Shown here: one piece after another, positions 1 through 7,953 of the stretch
Numbering within the stretch: position 1 is the stretch's first letter
Layout of the letters: each line of letters begins with the position of its first letter
From: Actinomadura litoris
GTDB taxonomy: Bacteria; Actinomycetota; Actinomycetes; Streptosporangiales; Streptosporangiaceae
DNA: 64,000 nt
Assembly: GCF_009733595.1 (NCBI RefSeq)
Contig: NZ_WOFH01000005.1
Coordinates: 346,406-410,405, forward strand
Reading direction: 5' to 3'
Translations under genes and position numbers: made by a program
The notes under the pieces: model-generated
What the model was told of the DNA's origin: nothing
Database searches by the model: none
The model's input: only the letters and a program-made list of their open reading frames with translations

Positions 1-1
1 G

Positions 2-604
2 GGCCCCCCCCCCCCGGCGGCGGCGCCGCCCCGGCCCCCCCGGCGCCCCCCCCCGCCGCGGTCGTCCCTGCACGACCCCGACCGGTTCGGCGACGTCTTC
101 GACGCCCACTTCGCCGAGATCCACGGGTACGCCGCCAAGCGGCTGGGCCCGGACGCCGCGGGGGACATCGCGTCCCAGACGTTCCTGGAGGCGTTCCGCA
201 ACCGGGACCGCTACGACCCGGCGCGCGCGAACGTGCGGACGTGGCTGTACGGCATCGCGACCAACCTCATCGGCAAGCACCGGCGCGCGGAGGTGCGCGG
301 CCTGCGGGCCCGCGAACGGCTCCCCGCCCCGGGCGCGGAGGGGCACGCCGACCGGGTGGACGCCCGGGTCAGCGCGCAGGGCCTGCGCGGACGGCTGGCC
401 GGGGCGATCGCCGGGCTGCCGGACGGCGAACGGGACGTGCTGCTGCTCGTCGCGCTCGCCGACCTCAGCCACGAGGAGGTCGCGGCGGCGCTCGGCGTCC
501 CCTACGGGACGGTCGGGTCGCGGCTGAGCCGGGCCAGGAAGAGGGTGCGCGAGGCACTCGGCGGGACGAATCCGATGCGTGAGGTGGAGGACGACCATGG
601 ATGA
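2..604 (+). CDS. ECF RNA polymerase sigma factor (5' end cut by window edge)
   Basis: Extracytoplasmic-function sigma factor that would redirect RNA polymerase. The frame is open to the window edge. Region 2 (FGDVFDAHFAEIHGY, then FLEAFRNRDRYDPAR and TWLYGIATNLI) lies upstream of the GTG at 233, so that GTG is not the true start. Region 4 is clear (GERDVLLLVALADLSHEEVA, then GTVGSRLSRARKRVREAL). The gene overlaps the next by 8 bp, so the two are probably translationally coupled. The first ~60 bases are almost pure G/C and encode only Pro/Gly/Ala, so the N-terminus cannot be judged. First of three similar sigma/membrane-protein pairs in the window. Confidence 0.88.
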   Translation, partial: GPPPPAAAPPRPPRRPPPPRSSLHDPDRFGDVFDAHFAEIHGYAAKRLGPDAAGDIASQTFLEAFRNRDRYDPARANVRTWLYGIATNLIGKHRRAEVRGLRARERLPAPGAEGHADRVDARVSAQGLRGRLAGAIAGLPDGERDVLLLVALADLSHEEVAAALGVPYGTVGSRLSRARKRVREALGGTNPMREVEDDHG

Positions 605-1781
605 GCTGGAGACGATCCGCGAGGCGTACGGGGAGCCGGCACCGCCGACGCTCCGGGAGACGACCGAGGCGCGCGCCCGCGTGCTGGGGAAGCGGCCGCC
701 CCGGCGCTCCGGCCTCGGCCGGCGGCTGAAGGCGGGGATCGGCGTCGCCGCCGCCGGCGCGGCCGTCGCCGTCGGGATCACCGTGACCGGCTCCGGCTCG
801 CCCGCGCCGCCCTCGCGGACCTCGCCCGCCCCCTCGGTCGACCTGGGCAGGCAGGCCGTGCTGGCGGCGGCGGGCAGGGCCGCCGCCCAGCCGGGCGGCA
901 GGTACTGGTACTCCGACAGCGTCGGCGGCCAGTCGTACCTGGTGCGGCCCAAGACGGGCGCCTACGCGATCGTCGGCGCGCACACGGAGTTCTACAGCTG
1001 GGCCGGGGCGAAGCCGGGCATGGGCGCGGGGAGCTACGGCCGCGACATCCCGTCCCGGCCGCTGACGAAGGAGGACGCGGAGCTCTGGAAGAAGGACGGG
1101 TCGCCGTCGAGGTTCCGGGTCTGGTCGAACGACCACTACGGCACCTACGGCCTGGGCACCTCGAAGTGGGAGATGGACCCGCCGTCCCCGGAGGGCGGCG
1201 GGAGGTGGCGCGGCATGACCGCCGAGCAGCTCCAGGACCTGCCGACCGACCCCGAGGGGCTGACCAGGGAGCTGTTCTCCGCGGAGGCCCGGTTGAAGCA
1301 CATGGATCCGCACCTCCCGGCCGCCGGCCGCCGGAACCTTGAGGAGGGGATCAAGGAGCGGCCGGTCGATCCCGCGTACACCTTCGTCGCGGCCGGCGAA
1401 CTGCTGCGGGACGCGCCCATCCCGCCGGGCGTCCGGGCCGGTCTCATGCGGGTGCTCACCGCGCTGCCCGGGGTGACGGCGATCGGCACGGCGACCGACG
1501 CGCTGGGGCGGACCGGCCCCGCGCTGGCCAGGACCATGGAGACCACGAGGGTCACGGCGGAGGACGGCGCGCCCGCCGCCGAGCGCGGTGACTACGACTC
1601 CCGCCAGGAGCTGGTCTTCGATCGGCGGACGGGTCGGCTGATCGCCTCGCAGAACGTGCTGACCAGGCCGGGCGGCCCGTACCGGGACCGCAGGCCGGGC
1701 TTCGTGATCAACTACGAGGCCGTCCGGGACGCGGGCTGGACGGACGCCAAGCCGGTGCCGCCCGCCCGGTTGCCCTTCTGA
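597..1781 (+). CDS. CU044_5270-type membrane-anchored protein paired with ECF sigma
   Basis: About 394 residues. ATG at 597 is chosen because GGAGG lies at 586-590; a longer reading from 579 is unlikely. The layout is a cytoplasmic N-terminus (~45 aa), one transmembrane helix (~46-64, Ala/Val-rich after RRLKAG) and a ~330 aa outer domain. The outer domain shares blocks with the copy at 2553-3758 (YWYSD, FRVWSNDHY, LPTDP, PPGVRAGLMR, PGFVINY). The family accompanies actinobacterial ECF sigma genes. A role as anti-sigma or envelope sensor is inference from topology and coupling; no catalytic motif is seen. Confidence 0.8.
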   Translation: MDELETIREAYGEPAPPTLRETTEARARVLGKRPPRRSGLGRRLKAGIGVAAAGAAVAVGITVTGSGSPAPPSRTSPAPSVDLGRQAVLAAAGRAAAQPGGRYWYSDSVGGQSYLVRPKTGAYAIVGAHTEFYSWAGAKPGMGAGSYGRDIPSRPLTKEDAELWKKDGSPSRFRVWSNDHYGTYGLGTSKWEMDPPSPEGGGRWRGMTAEQLQDLPTDPEGLTRELFSAEARLKHMDPHLPAAGRRNLEEGIKERPVDPAYTFVAAGELLRDAPIPPGVRAGLMRVLTALPGVTAIGTATDALGRTGPALARTMETTRVTAEDGAPAAERGDYDSRQELVFDRRTGRLIASQNVLTRPGGPYRDRRPGFVINYEAVRDAGWTDAKPVPPARLPF

Positions 1782-1792
1782 GCCGTTTCACC

Positions 1793-1826
1793 AGCGCCCC
1801 CGCCCGGCATTCCGGGCGGGGGCGCT
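1793..1826 (+). terminator. Strong hairpin terminator after sigma pair 1
   Basis: Perfect 15-bp stem (AGCGCCCCCGCCCGG / CCGGGCGGGGGCGCT) with a 4-nt loop, starting 12 bp after the preceding stop codon. No long U-tract, as is usual in high-GC actinomycetes. Confidence 0.8.
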
Positions 1827-1908
1827 CGCGCGTGAAGGCGGGACGGGGGATCGGTTGAGAGCGGGGTGACCGTGATCGTGCACTCCCCCGACAGCGAGGA
1901 TCTACCCC

Positions 1909-2556
1909 ATGGCCCTACACGACCCGCCGGATTCCGGTGGGGCCGACTTCGAGGCGGCGGGCGCGTCCGGCGCGTCCGACGCCAACGCGTCCGACGCGGC
2001 GGCGATCACGCGTTCGCGGCGCGAGCCCGCCGCGTTCGCGGAGATCTTCCACCGGCACTTCACCGCGATCCACGGGTACGTGGCCCGGCGGCTCGGCGCG
2101 GACGCGGCCGACGACATCGCCGCCGAGACCTTCCTCACCGCGTTCCGCAAGCGCGACCGGTTCGACCCGGCGCGTGGAACGGTCCGGCCCTGGCTGTACG
2201 GCATCGCGACCCGGCTGATCGGGCTGCACCGGCGCTCGGAGGGCCGCCGCTACCGCGCCCTCGCGCGCACGCCCGCCCAGCCGTTCGAGGACGGCCACGA
2301 GGACGTCGTCACCGCGCGCGTCACCGCCGGCGGCGCGGGGGCGGAACTCGCGGACGCGCTGGCCCGGCTGCCGCGCGGGGACCGGGACGTCCTGCTGCTG
2401 GTCGCGCTGGCCGACCTGTCCTACGAGGAGGTCGGGCAGGCGCTCGGCATCAAGACGGGCACGGTCGCCTCCCGCCTGCACCGCGCCAGGCGCCGCCTCC
2501 GGGAGTCGCTCGGCGGCACCAACCCCACCTTGATCGTTGAGGAGACGCCCGCGTGA
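1909..2556 (+). CDS. ECF RNA polymerase sigma factor (pair 2)
   Basis: 215 residues. A disordered Asp/Ala/Ser-rich N-terminus (~40 aa) precedes region 2 (FAEIFHRHFTAIHGYVARRLG, FLTAFRKRDRFDPARGTVRPWLYGIATRL) and region 4 (RGDRDVLLLVALADLSYEEVGQ, TGTVASRLHRARRRLRESL). It overlaps the next gene by 4 bp (GTGA). A paralogue of the first sigma gene in the window, and likely a local duplication. Confidence 0.9.
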   Translation: MALHDPPDSGGADFEAAGASGASDANASDAAAITRSRREPAAFAEIFHRHFTAIHGYVARRLGADAADDIAAETFLTAFRKRDRFDPARGTVRPWLYGIATRLIGLHRRSEGRRYRALARTPAQPFEDGHEDVVTARVTAGGAGAELADALARLPRGDRDVLLLVALADLSYEEVGQALGIKTGTVASRLHRARRRLRESLGGTNPTLIVEETPA

Positions 2557-3758
2557 ACAGGAACGAGATGGACCAGGTCAGGGGCCTGTTGGGCGATCCG
2601 CCCGCCCCCTCGGCGAGAACGACGAACAAGGCCCTGACGATGCTGGAGGACGAGATGGCGGGCAGGACGGCGGGCAGGCGCGCGCGGACGGGACGGCGCC
2701 GGATCGCCTGGCCGGTCGGGCTCGGCGCGGGGCTGGTCGCGGCGGGCGCGGCGGCGGCCGTCGCCATCGCCCTCACGGGCCAGGGCCCGGCGGGCCCGTC
2801 CGGCTCGCCGGAGGCGGCGGGGAACGTCGACCTGAACAAGCAGGCGGTGCTCGCGGCGGCCGCCAAGGTGGAGCGGACGCCGGTCGGCGAGTACTGGTAC
2901 AGCGACAGGATCGACGGGCAGTCCTACGTCGTCCGGGCGAAGACCGGCTCGTACGCGATCGTCGGCGCGGCGAGCGAGTCCTTCCACTGGGCCGGCATGA
3001 AGAAGGGGGACGGCGAGGCGTACTACGGCCGCGACCTCCCGGCCCGGCCGCTGACGAAGCGGGACGGGGCGCTGTGGCGCAAGGCCGGGTCGCCGTCCAG
3101 CTTCCGGGTCTGGTCGAACGACCACTACGCCACCTACGCCGCCAAGGGCACGAACTGGACGTCGAGCGGCCCGGGGGTGGGCCTCGACCCGCGCGGCGGC
3201 GGCGAGTTCCTGGGCAAGCCGGTCGAGGAGTGGCGGAACCTGCCGACCGACCCGGCCAAGCTCGCCGAGCGGTTCCTCAGCGAGCAGGAGATGCGGCGGG
3301 CGGGGGGCCCGGCGGGGAAGGCGCTGAAGCTGCGGGACTCGGCGTCCGCCTCCGGCGGGATCTGGCGGACGGCGTCGATCCTCGGCGGCACCCCCGTCCC
3401 GCCGAAGGTGCGGGCGGGGCTGATGCGGGCGCTGGCCGGACATCGGGGCATCACCGCGATCGGCGAGGCGACCGACCCGCTGGGCCGACGGGGCGTCGCG
3501 CTGGCCTCCGCCGAGCGCACCGCGACGATCACCGGCGAGTGGGGCACGCCGAAGGACCACCAGGGGACCTACGCGTCGCGGACGGTGATCGTCTTCGACG
3601 AGAAGACCGGTGACGTGCTGTCCGTCCAGGACACGCTGACCAAGCCGGGCGGCCCGTACGCGGAGATGGGGCCGGGCTTCGTCATCAACTACGTGGCCAT
3701 CCGCTCGACGGGCTGGAGCGACACCAAGCGGCAGCCCCCGGCGGAGCAGCCCTTCTGA
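2553..3758 (+). CDS. CU044_5270-type membrane-anchored protein (pair 2)
   Basis: 401 residues from GTG, coupled to the sigma gene by a 4-bp overlap. The topology is a ~50 aa cytoplasmic segment, a transmembrane helix (~51-74) and a ~325 aa outer domain closely similar to the 597-1781 protein (YWYSD, FRVWSNDHY, LPTDP, PPKVRAGLMR, GPGFVINY). Function is inferred only from pairing with the sigma factor: probably a regulator of it or an envelope sensor. Confidence 0.8.
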   Translation: MNRNEMDQVRGLLGDPPAPSARTTNKALTMLEDEMAGRTAGRRARTGRRRIAWPVGLGAGLVAAGAAAAVAIALTGQGPAGPSGSPEAAGNVDLNKQAVLAAAAKVERTPVGEYWYSDRIDGQSYVVRAKTGSYAIVGAASESFHWAGMKKGDGEAYYGRDLPARPLTKRDGALWRKAGSPSSFRVWSNDHYATYAAKGTNWTSSGPGVGLDPRGGGEFLGKPVEEWRNLPTDPAKLAERFLSEQEMRRAGGPAGKALKLRDSASASGGIWRTASILGGTPVPPKVRAGLMRALAGHRGITAIGEATDPLGRRGVALASAERTATITGEWGTPKDHQGTYASRTVIVFDEKTGDVLSVQDTLTKPGGPYAEMGPGFVINYVAIRSTGWSDTKRQPPAEQPF

Positions 3759-3821
3759 CCCTCCTGTGCACGGGGCCGGCGACCGCTGCCGTTATCCCCC
3801 GGTGAGTACCGCCGCCCCGCC

Positions 3822-3856
3822 GATGCCCTCCGCCCCGACCGGGGGCGGAGGGCATC
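3822..3856. terminator. Bidirectional hairpin terminator
   Basis: Perfect 15-bp stem (GATGCCCTCCGCCCC / GGGGCGGAGGGCATC) around a 5-nt loop. It sits between the convergent sigma-pair gene and tetR, so it can serve both strands. Confidence 0.85.
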
Positions 3857-3868
3857 GCCGTCCCGGCC

Positions 3869-4576
3869 CTAGGGTCTGCGGGATTCGAGGCCGTCCAGCA
3901 CGCAGCCGAGGCCGAAGGAGAAGCGCTCCTCCAGGACGGCGCGGGTCTCCTTCATCCAGATGTCGCGGATGTGGGCCGCGAGATCGGGGCGCTCCGCGTC
4001 CAGCCGGTCCAGGTACGGGCCGAGGTTCTCCACCCATTCGGCGGCGGACGTGCCGTGCTGCTCGCGCTGCCAGCTCGCCTCGCTGCCCGCCGCGCCGATG
4101 ACGTAGTCCACCACCGCCGACCAGGCGTATTCGAGGTCGAAGCCGGTGAAGCCCGCCGACCCGAACGCGGTGAGCACCTCGTCCAGGACGCGGGTGGCGT
4201 TCGGGCCGATCATGGGGCGGCTGCCGAACAGCGTGACCGTCCACGCGTGCCGGTGGATCATCGCGCGCAGGCTGTGCGCGTAGCCGTCCGCCGCCGCGCG
4301 CCAGCCGTCCCCGGCGGGGACCTCCACCTCGGCCATGACCCGGTCGAGGGCGAGTTCGAGCAGCTCGTCCTTGTTCGCGACGTGCCAGTACACCGACGTG
4401 GCGCCGGAGTTCAGCCGGGTGCCGAGGCGGCGCATGCTGAGCCCGTCCAGGCCCTCGGCGTCGAGCAGGCCGAGCGCCGCGTCCACGATCTGGTCGCGGG
4501 TGAGCGTGGGCTGCTCGCGCCGCGTTCGCGGCGGGCGGGTCCAGACCGATGTCGGCCCCGCCGGTGCCTTGGCCAT
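3869..4576 (-). CDS. TetR-family repressor of adjacent efflux pump
   Basis: 235 residues. The N-terminal HTH is typical (ARRREQPTLTRDQIVDAALG-type start, LSMRRLGTRLNSGATSVYWHVANKDELL). It is followed by a TetR_C-like ligand domain (MIHRHAWTVTLFGSRPMIGPN). ATG at 4576 is preceded by purine-rich GAGGAGG. It is divergent from the MFS gene with a 114-bp gap holding four operator-like palindromes. This is the classic repressor/efflux arrangement: it probably represses both genes and is released by an efflux substrate. The inducer is unknown. Confidence 0.88.
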   Translation of the reverse strand: MAKAPAGPTSVWTRPPRTRREQPTLTRDQIVDAALGLLDAEGLDGLSMRRLGTRLNSGATSVYWHVANKDELLELALDRVMAEVEVPAGDGWRAAADGYAHSLRAMIHRHAWTVTLFGSRPMIGPNATRVLDEVLTAFGSAGFTGFDLEYAWSAVVDYVIGAAGSEASWQREQHGTSAAEWVENLGPYLDRLDAERPDLAAHIRDIWMKETRAVLEERFSFGLGCVLDGLESRRP

Positions 4577-4603
4577 GGGCCTCCTCCTCGCGGCTCGTGT
4601 CGT

Positions 4604-4681
4604 CTCGTACAGGGTACCGGGACTTGAACAGTGTGCGAGGTAGCTCGTACAGTGTGCTGGTCTACTCGAACACTGTACGAG
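4604..4681. promoter_or_regulatory. Four phased TetR operators overlapping the efflux promoter
   Basis: Four 17-bp sites matching CTCGWACASTGTWCGAG start at 4604, 4623, 4644 and 4665, spaced 19, 21 and 21 bp. The last is palindromic throughout apart from the centre and one A/T pair; the others have one good half. Read across sites, 4644-4655 and 4670-4681 also form a perfect 12-bp inverted repeat. A promoter TTGAAC (4624-4629), N18, TACAGT (4648-4653) for the MFS gene lies under the sites. Confidence 0.72.
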
Positions 4682-4690
4682 GAGGGTGCC

Positions 4691-6187
4691 ATGAGCCCGC
4701 ATCCGAGGCGCTGGCGGATACTTGCCGTGCTCTGCCTGAGCCTGTTCGCGGTCGTGGTCGACAACACGATCCTGAACGTCGCGATCCCGTCGCTGCTGGA
4801 CGATCTGGACGCCACCACGTCCGACGTCCAGTGGGTGATCGACGCCTACTCGCTGGTCTTCGCGGGCGCGCTGCTCACGGCGGGCAGCCTCGGCGACCGG
4901 TACGGCCGCCGCCGCGCGATGCTGATCGGCTTCGCGCTGTTCGGCGCCGGCTCGCTGCTGGCCGCGTTCGCCGCGAACCCCGCGCAACTCGTCGCCACGC
5001 GCGGGCTGATGGGCGTCGGCGGCGCGTTCCTCATGCCCGGGACGCTGTCGATCATGGCGCAGGTGTTCGGCGAGGACGAGCGGGCCAAGGCGTTCGCGAT
5101 CTGGGGCGCGACGTCGATGGTCGGCATCGCGGCCGGGCCGACGCTCGGCGGGTTCCTGCTGGAGCACTTCTGGTGGGGGTCGGTGTTCCTGGTGAACGTG
5201 CCGGTCGCGCTCGTCGCCGTCGTGGGGCTGGTCGTCCTGGTCCCGGAGTCGCGGGGGCCGCGCCGCCGCCCGGACGTGCTCGGCGCCGCGCTGTCCACGC
5301 TCGGCATGTCGGCGCTGGTCTGGGCGATCATCTCCGGGCCCGAGCACGGCTGGACGGGCCCGCGCACGCTCGGCGGGCTCGCCGTCGCGGCCGCCGGGCT
5401 GGGCCTGTTCGTGCTCTGGCAGCACCGCAACCCCGAGCCGATGCTCGACCTGCGGCTGCTGGCGCACCGCCGGTTCTCCGGCGCCGCCGCCGTCATCGCG
5501 ATGTTCGGGTTCGCGCTGGCCGGGACGATGTTCGCGCTCACCCAGATGTTCCAGCTCGTCCTCGGCTACGGGCCGCTCAGGGCGGGGCTCGCGATGCTGC
5601 CGGTGGCGGTCTCGGCCGGGGTCGGCAACGGCCTCGGCGCCGCGCTGGAGGCGCGGATCGGCGGGTCGAAGGCCATCGCCGCCGGATTCGCGATCGCCGC
5701 CGCGGGTTTCGTGGCGCTCGGCCTCGTCGGCCCCGGCGACGGCTTCGGCGTGATCGTCGTCGGGCTCGCCGTGTTCGGTCTCGGCGCCGGGCTCGGCACC
5801 CCGGCCGCCTACAACACGCTGATGGCCGCCGTCCCGCGCGAGGAGGCCGGGGTCGGCTCGGCCGTCAACGACGCCGGGCAGGAGCTCGGCAACGCGCTCG
5901 GCGTCGCCGTGATCGGCAGCATCATCTCCGCCGCGTACCGAGGCGGCCTCCCGGGCGGCGTGCCCGCCCCGGCGCGGCACTCGCTAGGCGAGGCGCTCGC
6001 GATCGGCGACCCCGGCCTCGCCGCCGCGGCGCGGGACGCCTTCGTCCACGCGCAGTCGGCGGGCTCCTTCACCGCCGCCGCGACGATGCTGGCCGCCGCG
6101 GTCTTCGCGCTGGTCGTGCTGCGCGGCGACCGCGCGCCGGACCGTCCGGCGGAGGGCCGGACGCGGGCGGCCGTCCCGCACGCGTGA
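4691..6187 (+). CDS. DHA2-family MFS drug efflux transporter (14 TM)
   Basis: 498 residues from ATG at 4691 (GGAGG at 4681-4685); an in-frame upstream ATG at 4631 falls inside the operators. Many hydrophobic segments fit the 14-TM EmrB/QacA (DHA2) group. Family signatures include LNVAIPSLL, the VQWVIDAYSL segment, motif A as GSLGDRYGRRRAML, and AAGPTLGGFLL. It exports small molecules by proton antiport at the cytoplasmic membrane; substrate unknown. Control by the divergent TetR is inferred from operator layout. Confidence 0.9.
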   Translation: MSPHPRRWRILAVLCLSLFAVVVDNTILNVAIPSLLDDLDATTSDVQWVIDAYSLVFAGALLTAGSLGDRYGRRRAMLIGFALFGAGSLLAAFAANPAQLVATRGLMGVGGAFLMPGTLSIMAQVFGEDERAKAFAIWGATSMVGIAAGPTLGGFLLEHFWWGSVFLVNVPVALVAVVGLVVLVPESRGPRRRPDVLGAALSTLGMSALVWAIISGPEHGWTGPRTLGGLAVAAAGLGLFVLWQHRNPEPMLDLRLLAHRRFSGAAAVIAMFGFALAGTMFALTQMFQLVLGYGPLRAGLAMLPVAVSAGVGNGLGAALEARIGGSKAIAAGFAIAAAGFVALGLVGPGDGFGVIVVGLAVFGLGAGLGTPAAYNTLMAAVPREEAGVGSAVNDAGQELGNALGVAVIGSIISAAYRGGLPGGVPAPARHSLGEALAIGDPGLAAAARDAFVHAQSAGSFTAAATMLAAAVFALVVLRGDRAPDRPAEGRTRAAVPHA

Positions 6188-6243
6188 AAGCGATCCGGGG
6201 GCCGAGCGGAGTAGATGATGACACCAACTCCCGGAGGTAGCCC

Positions 6244-6276
6244 ATGCCCGACCCCAGCCGAGGGGCCGACGGGTGA
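6244..6276 (+). other. Possible 10-codon leader peptide upstream of sigma gene
   Basis: GGAGG (6233-6237) precedes ATG at 6244 with good spacing. The frame reads MPDPSRGADG and then stops at 6274-6276, overlapping the sigma GTG at 6273 by two bases. It could be a coupling leader, or the sign of a lost frame in the sigma N-terminus. Confidence 0.4.
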
Positions 6277-6863
6277 CGGCCCCGCCCGAACTCGCCGAGC
6301 CGGAGGCCGCGCGCGACGACGCGGCGCTGCTCGCCGCCTCCCTCCAGGACGGCGAGGAGTTCACCGCCCTGTACGACCGGTACTTCCCAGCGGTGTACCG
6401 GTACGTCGCGGGACGTCTCGGACGTGAGGCGGCCGACGACGTCGTCGCCGAGACGTTCCTGGCCGCGTTCCGCCGCCGCGCCGCGTTCGACCCGGCGCGC
6501 GGCGCCGTCCGGCCGTGGCTGTACGGGATCGCGACGAACCTGATCGCGCAGCACCGGCGGACGGAGACCCGCCGCTACCAGGCGCTCGCCCGCATCGGCA
6601 CCGAGCCCGACCAGGCGGGCCACGAGGACCGCGTCGCGAGCTCGGTGACCGCCGAGCGCCTCCAGCCGCACCTGGCCCGCGCGCTCGCCGGGCTGTCGCG
6701 CAAGGACCGCGACGTCGTCCTGCTCAAGGCGCTCGGCCAGCTCGGCAACGAGGAGATCGCCGCCGTCCTCGGCGTCCCGTACGGGACGGTCGGCTCCCGT
6801 CTGAACCGCGCGCGCCGCAAGCTGCGCGCCGACCTGCCCTTCGACGGCACGGAAGGACCCTGA
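6273..6863 (+). CDS. ECF RNA polymerase sigma factor (pair 3)
   Basis: 196 residues from GTG (GAGGGG about 8 nt upstream). Region 2: FTALYDRYFPAVYRYVAGRLG, FLAAFRRRAAFDPAR, PWLYGIATNLIAQHRR. Region 4: RKDRDVVLLKALGQLGNEEIA, YGTVGSRLNRARRKL. One base separates it from the paired membrane-protein gene. It is more diverged from the first two sigma factors than they are from each other. The start is less certain because a stronger RBS/ATG lies 29 bp upstream in another frame. Confidence 0.88.
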   Translation: MTAPPELAEPEAARDDAALLAASLQDGEEFTALYDRYFPAVYRYVAGRLGREAADDVVAETFLAAFRRRAAFDPARGAVRPWLYGIATNLIAQHRRTETRRYQALARIGTEPDQAGHEDRVASSVTAERLQPHLARALAGLSRKDRDVVLLKALGQLGNEEIAAVLGVPYGTVGSRLNRARRKLRADLPFDGTEGP

Positions 6864-6864
6864 C

Positions 6865-7950
6865 ATGGACGGTGACATGGACGGTGACATGGACGGTCTG
6901 GACGAGTTCCAGATGATCGCCACGATGCTGGACGAGCCGCCGGAGCCCGGGGCGGCCGCCGCCGGACGCCGCCGCCTCACCGAGGGGATCCGCGGGCCGC
7001 GCCGCCGTCCGCTCCGGTCGAGGTGGCCCGTCCTGGGCCTCGCCGGTGTCGCGGCGGCGGCCGTCGTGGGCGCGGTGCTGGTGTCGTCGGGCACGTCGCC
7101 GCGGGCGCCCGATCCCGTGGACGCCCGGCCGGTGTCGGCGCGGGAGGTGCTGCTGTCGGCCGCGGAGCGGGCGGAGTCCTCGCCCGACATCGGCCGCTAC
7201 TGGCACCGCCGGACGCTCGCGACCACGTCGGTCGAGGTCGGCCCCGAGGGCGGACGGTACCAGGTGGAGCAGCGGCGGGTCAGCGAGACCTGGGCCCGCC
7301 CGGACGGCCAGGTCTGGATCGCCGACCGCGACGCGGGTGCGCGCCCCCGCACCGCCGCCGACCAGGCGGCCTGGGAGCGCGACGGCAGGCCGACCGGCTG
7401 GAAGGGCCGGTCGAGGCTCGGCGGCGGCCGCCTCACGCTCGCTCCCGGACCCGGCACGGTGATCAAGGCGCGCGGCCCGCGCTCGTTCACGGTCTGCGAC
7501 AAGGAGATGTCGTTCACGCAGGTCCGGGCGCTGCCGACCGACCCCGCCGGGCTACGGGACGCCATCCGGAACGCGATGCTCCACAACGACGACGGCCCCG
7601 TGCCCGCCGACGCCCAGACCGGTTTCGTCAGGGAGTGCCTCACCGGGCTGCTCTCCGACGTGCCCGCCCCGCCGAAGGTGCGCGCCGCCGCCTACCGGGC
7701 CCTCGCCGGCATGCCCGGGGTGAAGGCCACCGGCGCGGCCGACGACGGCACCGGACGCGCGGGCGTCGGCATCCTCATCCAGGACCGCGGCGGCGCCGGG
7801 ACCCGGCTGACGATCGACCCGAAGACCTCGTTCGTGCTGGCCGAGACGCGGGAACCCGGCGGCGCGCCGCTCCCGGTCAAGGGCCACACGCTGATCCACC
7901 TCCAGGTCGGCTGGACCGACGAGGGCCCGCGGATCCCCGCCCTTCCCTGA
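6865..7950 (+). CDS. CU044_5270-like membrane-anchored protein (pair 3)
   Basis: 361 residues. The N-terminus is encoded by three tandem copies of a 12-bp unit (MDGD MDGD MDGL), giving three possible ATG starts at 6865, 6877 and 6889; GGAAGGA lies upstream of the first. A transmembrane helix (~52-75, VLGLAGVAAAAVVGAVLV) separates a short cytoplasmic part from the outer domain. The outer domain keeps the family layout (YWHRRT, LPTDPAG, PPKVRAAAYR) but lacks the FRVWSNDHY block of pairs 1 and 2. Likely partner of the sigma factor upstream; function inferred. Confidence 0.75.
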   Translation: MDGDMDGDMDGLDEFQMIATMLDEPPEPGAAAAGRRRLTEGIRGPRRRPLRSRWPVLGLAGVAAAAVVGAVLVSSGTSPRAPDPVDARPVSAREVLLSAAERAESSPDIGRYWHRRTLATTSVEVGPEGGRYQVEQRRVSETWARPDGQVWIADRDAGARPRTAADQAAWERDGRPTGWKGRSRLGGGRLTLAPGPGTVIKARGPRSFTVCDKEMSFTQVRALPTDPAGLRDAIRNAMLHNDDGPVPADAQTGFVRECLTGLLSDVPAPPKVRAAAYRALAGMPGVKATGAADDGTGRAGVGILIQDRGGAGTRLTIDPKTSFVLAETREPGGAPLPVKGHTLIHLQVGWTDEGPRIPALP

Positions 7951-7953
7951 CCG

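Noticed and set aside
3869..5980. 703-residue minus-strand open frame spanning tetR and the MFS gene
   Set aside because: Only the part downstream of 4576 is the TetR protein; the rest is antisense of the MFS gene in high-GC sequence.
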